Origin: Ktedonobacter sp.
GTDB taxonomy: Bacteria; Chloroflexota; Ktedonobacteria; Ktedonobacterales; Ktedonobacteraceae
Reading direction: 5' to 3'
DNA length: 8,594 nt
Assembly (NCBI GenBank): GCA_003450555.1
Contig: DMFQ01000085.1
Coordinates: 1 to 8,594, forward strand
The notes beneath the pieces are model-generated. The model saw only the letters and a list, made by a program, of their open reading frames with translations. It was not told where the DNA came from and did not search any database. The translations under genes were made by a program, and so were the position numbers. Of this stretch, positions 5,918 to 8,594 are shown in pieces (the stretch's first letter is position 1; each line of letters opens with the position of its first letter).

Positions 5918-7411
5918 TTACATCACAAAACTGGCAATACCGTCCTCAACCAGGTGTGACAGGCGTGCACTTACCAACGTGTTTTGCCAGTCGCGCGTCT
6001 CGGCTTCTGGGAGATCCACGAGTTCGACCCGTAGATAATTATCGGTCAAACCCTCCCAGTATCCATGTTTTTTGCTTTCAATGAGGACCTGTACGGTGGA
6101 ACCCAGGAACTGCTGGCGGAAGATGCGTCCATGTTCGTCGTTGAGCGCGAGTAGCCGTTCACTTCGCGCCTTTTTGACTTCATCCTTGACCTGTCCCTTC
6201 ATCCGCGCCGCTGTTGTGCCCTGGCGCGGAGAAAAGCGAAAGACATGAGATTTGGCGAATTGCAGTTCCCTGGCGAGCCGGTAGGTCTGTTCAAAATCAC
6301 TCTCGCTCTCGCCCGGGAAACCAGTGATAATATCGGTGCTAATGGCAATGCCAGGAATGAGTCGCTTTGCGGTAGTTACAATGTCATGATAGCGCGTGCT
6401 ATTATAGCGTCGTGCCATGCGCCGCAATATCGCGTCTGATCCGCTCTGCATTGGAAGATGAAAGTGGCGGCACATGCGTGGATTCGTCCAAAGTTCTAAC
6501 CATTCAAGGCGAAAATCCTCCGGCTCTAAAGATGAGACGCGAATGCGCGGTATAGTGGTCTCTCGCAGGAGGACGGTAATCAAGTGCCCAAGATTCTGTT
6601 CTTTGTTCTCATCGGGATGGTAATCTCCCAGGTGGATACCCGTCAGCACAATCTCCTGGAAGCCCGCTCGTTCCTTGCGTTGCACATGCTCTACGACAGA
6701 AGCAATGCTTCGGCTGCGAGAGCCGCCGCGTACATAAGGGACAATGCAATAGGTACAACGATTATCGCAACCATCCTGCACTTTCATCTGCACGCGAGTA
6801 CGCGATGTCAGCCTGGCACTGCTGGAGTCTGTAGGGGACGTCTCCTGGACAGTAAATGGAGAGAGGCGCGCTGGATTGTCAGGCTGTGGCTCATGTTGCT
6901 CTTCGCCTGCCGCCCCGTTAATTTGAAGCAATCGATCACTGCCAATATGCTGAGCATCAAGCGGCAACATAGGCAAGGGTGGGCGCAGTGGAGATAGCTC
7001 TTTAGTTGCAATGACCTGTTCATCCACTCCTTGTGAGCTATAGGTCTTCCATTTTTCCTTGATCGCCTCAGCAAGAGAACCTTTTCCACTATTGCCCACG
7101 ACTAAATCGACGCCTGGAAGCGCCGCCACCGCCGCGGGATTCAACTCTGCATAACAGCCTGTGACGACGAGTAGTGCATCAGAATGACGCCGACGCGCCT
7201 GGCTGATGAGTTGGCGCGAACTGCGATCACCCAGGTGAGTGACTGTGCAGGTATTGACGATGTAGACGTCCGCACTCTCACTAAAATCACGTTGTGCGAA
7301 ACCCGCGGTACTCATCTGTTCACTGATAGCCTCGCTATCGGCTTGATTGACCTTGCAGCCTAGTGTGGCAACTGCAAACGTCGTTGTTTCTGACAATGGA
7401 TGTTCCTGCAT
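5918..7411 (-). CDS. mtaB: tRNA (N6-threonylcarbamoyladenosine(37)-C2)-methylthiotransferase MtaB
   Basis: A 497-residue radical-SAM enzyme that adds a methylthio group to t6A at position 37 of tRNAs reading ANN codons, giving ms2t6A. The N-terminal MTTase domain opens with TLGCKVNQ (16-23), the form typical of MtaB rather than MiaB or RimO, and its cluster cysteines are C19, C55 and C86. The radical-SAM cluster is C215-x3-C219-x2-C222 within CDNRCTYC. IVLTGIHLGDY (254-264), HLPMQSGSD (318-326) and ISTDIITGFPGE (357-368) follow. A TRAM domain for tRNA binding fills about 432-497. The protein is some 45 residues longer than Bacillus subtilis MtaB, mostly because of a Pro/Gln/Ser-rich linker (about 121-204) between the two cluster domains. 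ATG 7411 lacks a clear ribosome-binding site; an in-frame TTG six codons in has AGGA before it and is an alternative. A TATAAT box lies about 80 bases upstream. Confidence 0.95.
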   Translation of the reverse strand: MQEHPLSETTTFAVATLGCKVNQADSEAISEQMSTAGFAQRDFSESADVYIVNTCTVTHLGDRSSRQLISQARRRHSDALLVVTGCYAELNPAAVAALPGVDLVVGNSGKGSLAEAIKEKWKTYSSQGVDEQVIATKELSPLRPPLPMLPLDAQHIGSDRLLQINGAAGEEQHEPQPDNPARLSPFTVQETSPTDSSSARLTSRTRVQMKVQDGCDNRCTYCIVPYVRGGSRSRSIASVVEHVQRKERAGFQEIVLTGIHLGDYHPDENKEQNLGHLITVLLRETTIPRIRVSSLEPEDFRLEWLELWTNPRMCRHFHLPMQSGSDAILRRMARRYNSTRYHDIVTTAKRLIPGIAISTDIITGFPGESESDFEQTYRLARELQFAKSHVFRFSPRQGTTAARMKGQVKDEVKKARSERLLALNDEHGRIFRQQFLGSTVQVLIESKKHGYWEGLTDNYLRVELVDLPEAETRDWQNTLVSARLSHLVEDGIASFVM

Positions 7412-7488
7412 ATCTATTCTATAGCTACTTTTTTCTCGCCCTATTCATCAACGTCTATGTATATTCTTGCTTGTTCTTAAGCAGCATG

Positions 7489-7494
7489 ATTATA
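7489..7494 (-). promoter_or_regulatory. Probable -10 box for the mtaB group
   Basis: A perfect TATAAT on the minus strand lies in the 130-base gap between the DUF2085 gene and mtaB, about 78 bases before the mtaB ATG. The -35 position (17 bases upstream) reads TAGAAC, a poor match, so only the -10 element is supported. It implies a leader of roughly 70 bases. Confidence 0.45.
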
Positions 7495-7541
7495 GCGCAA
7501 AAAGACAAAACGTTCTAGTGTGGGTTACGCTTGTATGCTGG

Positions 7542-8111
7542 CTACCTGGCTTGTTGCAGAGTAGATGTTTCATCAAGTGACTTCTGGATAAGTGGCAGTA
7601 CAAACCAGATGTTGCCTAACCCGAATAATGTACCCGTAACAATGCGTAAGATCCAGGTACTCTCTCGCAAACCAAACATCTGTGTAGTTCCATCCCAGAC
7701 CATAGGCAATAACATGAAAATCCAGAGCCACCATGGCAGGCCCGGCATCCTTTTCTTGCTCAACACAAAGACCAGGCTACCTAGAAACATAGATACATAG
7801 ATGGAGAAGTTACGTTCACAGAGTCCCAGTTGATGGCCAAAGATGTAGAAGGAATGTGAGGGAACCTGGGCACAGACAAAATGGAGCGAAAAAAATAGTG
7901 GTTTCGCGATGGCATCCAGTCCAAAGTACGAAAGAAAAGGAATACTAACCGCCGTAGCAACTATCAGACCAAGCACAGTGGTAATGATAGTCGCCCAGTA
8001 ATTCAGCAGCCACTCACCCAACATCTTGTTGTATCGCCCAATATCTTGCTTCTGCTTCGCAATGAAAAGGGGAAATTCTCTATTACCTTGTTTCACTTGT
8101 TGTAATGCCAT
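7542..8111 (-). CDS. DUF2085 family membrane protein
   Basis: A 189-residue integral membrane protein. A hydrophilic N-terminus (about 1-33) is followed by a long hydrophobic segment (about 35-63), a second (about 71-83), and three more near 103-117, 127-139 and 153-175. The DUF2085 signature is visible as C80-AQ-x-PSHSF, IFGHQLGLC (C98)-ER and IYVSMFLG; the usual form has CHxxPxRSF, so the His after the first Cys and the Arg are changed here. Family function is unknown. I chose ATG 8111 because AAGGAAG precedes it with good spacing (AGGA six bases away). The frame is open upstream to 8255, but that would overlap the glutaredoxin-like gene; ATG 8126 has no ribosome-binding site. It follows the glutaredoxin-like gene after 76 bases, and the two probably share a transcript. 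Two conserved cysteines next to a thiol protein suggest redox chemistry, an inference only. Confidence 0.8.
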   Translation of the reverse strand: MALQQVKQGNREFPLFIAKQKQDIGRYNKMLGEWLLNYWATIITTVLGLIVATAVSIPFLSYFGLDAIAKPLFFSLHFVCAQVPSHSFYIFGHQLGLCERNFSIYVSMFLGSLVFVLSKKRMPGLPWWLWIFMLLPMVWDGTTQMFGLRESTWILRIVTGTLFGLGNIWFVLPLIQKSLDETSTLQQAR

Positions 8112-8171
8112 TAGTCTTCCTTGCATTGTAGAAAGCGAGAGTAAGTATTTAAGCCCAATGGTCTTGATCTG

Positions 8172-8205
8172 GCTTTTCAATTCACCCTCAGGGCAATTGA
8201 AAAGC
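8172..8205 (-). other. Hairpin around the stop codon of the glutaredoxin-like gene
   Basis: GCTTTTCAATT at 8172-8182 is the exact reverse complement of 8195-8205 (11 bp). Inside it CCC (8185-8187) and GGG (8191-8193) can pair around a three-base loop. That loop, 8188-8190, is the TGA stop of the glutaredoxin-like gene read on the minus strand. One arm is coding and the other lies in the gap before the DUF2085 gene. There is no T-run after it, so it looks more like an mRNA processing, stability or attenuation element than a full terminator. Confidence 0.6.
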
Positions 8206-8451
8206 TTGTGCCAGGTCCCGGTACTCAATGCGACCTTCCAACACTCTTTCATCATTAATGATTATGACAGGAATACGATAGCGGTATTCTTCAAAAAGCT
8301 CTGGATTACTCCTGATGTCGATCTCTGTAAGTTCATAAGTCTCCTGAGCCGCTATATCGTCAAGCATATCACGAGCTTCCTCGCACAGATGACAACCAGC
8401 CTTCGTATAAAAGGTAACACGCGGCTGTGACGGTTCTTCTGCTCTACTCAC
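8188..8451 (-). CDS. Glutaredoxin-like thiol protein (DUF836/glutaredoxin 2 type)
   Basis: An 87-residue thioredoxin-fold protein, the usual size for this family. After an initial strand (RVTFYTKAGC, 11-20) comes the active-site motif C20-H-L-C23. A helix (24-35), a second strand (TEIDI, 42-46) and the cis-proline in RIPVIII (Pro61) follow, then a closing hairpin with VLEGRI and a final helix. These features support thiol-disulfide exchange in the cytoplasm; whether it uses glutathione or another low-molecular-weight thiol cannot be told. The start is GTG 8451, with GGAGAG eight or fewer bases upstream. An ATG four bases earlier is out of frame and reaches a TAG after three codons. The stop codon sits in the loop of a hairpin. 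The DUF2085 membrane protein follows on the same strand. It could also be annotated as an NrdH-like or generic glutaredoxin. Confidence 0.9.
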   Translation of the reverse strand: MSRAEEPSQPRVTFYTKAGCHLCEEARDMLDDIAAQETYELTEIDIRSNPELFEEYRYRIPVIIINDERVLEGRIEYRDLAQAFQLP

Positions 8452-8493
8452 CCATATCTCTCCAAAGAATAAACTTCACCGTTTTAATAATAA

Positions 8494-8521
8494 CATATAG
8501 AAAGATACTATAACAGGGCAA
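8494..8521 (-). promoter_or_regulatory. Possible promoter of the glutaredoxin-like gene
   Basis: On the minus strand TTGCCC (8521-8516) and TATATG (8499-8494) are 16 bases apart, each matching four of six consensus bases. They lie between the right-edge hairpin and the GTG start. The region is AT-rich, so chance matches are easy. Confidence 0.3.
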
Positions 8522-8557
8522 CGCTAGTGAGAAATATGCATTAAAGTCTTCATCAAA

Positions 8558-8594
8558 GCAGAACCGGTCAGCCTGCGAAGGCTGACCGGTTCTG
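8558..8594. terminator. Strong hairpin at the right edge, probable terminator of a gene outside the window
   Basis: CAGAACCGGTCAGCC at 8559-8573 pairs perfectly with 8580-8594. A T-A pair (8574/8579) extends the stem to 16 bp and leaves a GCGA tetraloop, a GNRA type when read on the plus strand. The window ends at the last paired base, so a T-run beyond it cannot be seen. It lies upstream of the minus-strand glutaredoxin-like gene, so it most likely ends a transcript coming from the right. Confidence 0.6.

Noticed and set aside
6584..6997. Plus-strand open frame of 137 codons inside mtaB
   Set aside because: It lies opposite the radical-SAM and linker region of mtaB, has no motif, and is best read as a shadow.
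8112..8255. N-terminal extension of the DUF2085 protein to 237 residues
   Set aside because: It would overlap the well-supported glutaredoxin-like gene in another frame, while ATG 8111 has a good ribosome-binding site and gives a normal family length.

Overview
The window looks like ordinary chromosome from a soil-type bacterium of moderate GC (about half by eye). The mix of genes is one I associate with Ktedonobacteria (Chloroflexota): a long MtaB, an S9 peptidase with WSPDG repeats, a lipoprotein carrying a Vgb-type propeller, and a divergent DUF2085 membrane protein. That placement is an inference from protein style; there is no rRNA or marker gene here to prove it.

Layout. Positions 1-88 hold the 3' end of a plus-strand gene with a Thr/Pro/Ala tail, followed by about 310 bases without a convincing gene. 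Three plus-strand genes follow with gaps of about 100 bases: a very acidic orphan protein (402-1241), a UbiE-like SAM methyltransferase (1352-2014) and an S9 prolyl-oligopeptidase-family peptidase (2108-4144). A 20-bp perfect hairpin (4163-4218) lies where this group meets a convergent minus-strand group.

The minus-strand group, read from right to left, begins with a glutaredoxin-like small thiol protein (8451-8188) and a DUF2085 membrane protein (8111-7542). A TATAAT box then precedes mtaB (7411-5918, tRNA ms2t6A37 methylthiotransferase), a GNAT acetyltransferase (5877-5350) and a secreted lipoprotein with a seven-bladed Vgb-like propeller (5350-4223). mtaB, the acetyltransferase and the lipoprotein are tightly packed (41 bases from the mtaB stop to the chosen acetyltransferase ATG, then a TAATG stop/start overlap) and are probably one transcript. 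The right edge ends in a 16-bp hairpin that probably terminates a gene outside the window.

I see no mobile element, CRISPR array, tRNA or rRNA, and no clear new multi-gene system. The observations most worth checking are an in-frame TAA between the good ribosome-binding site and the methyltransferase body, a hairpin that puts the stop codon of the glutaredoxin-like gene in its loop, the unassigned acidic protein, and the pairing of a thiol protein with a cysteine-bearing DUF2085 membrane protein.
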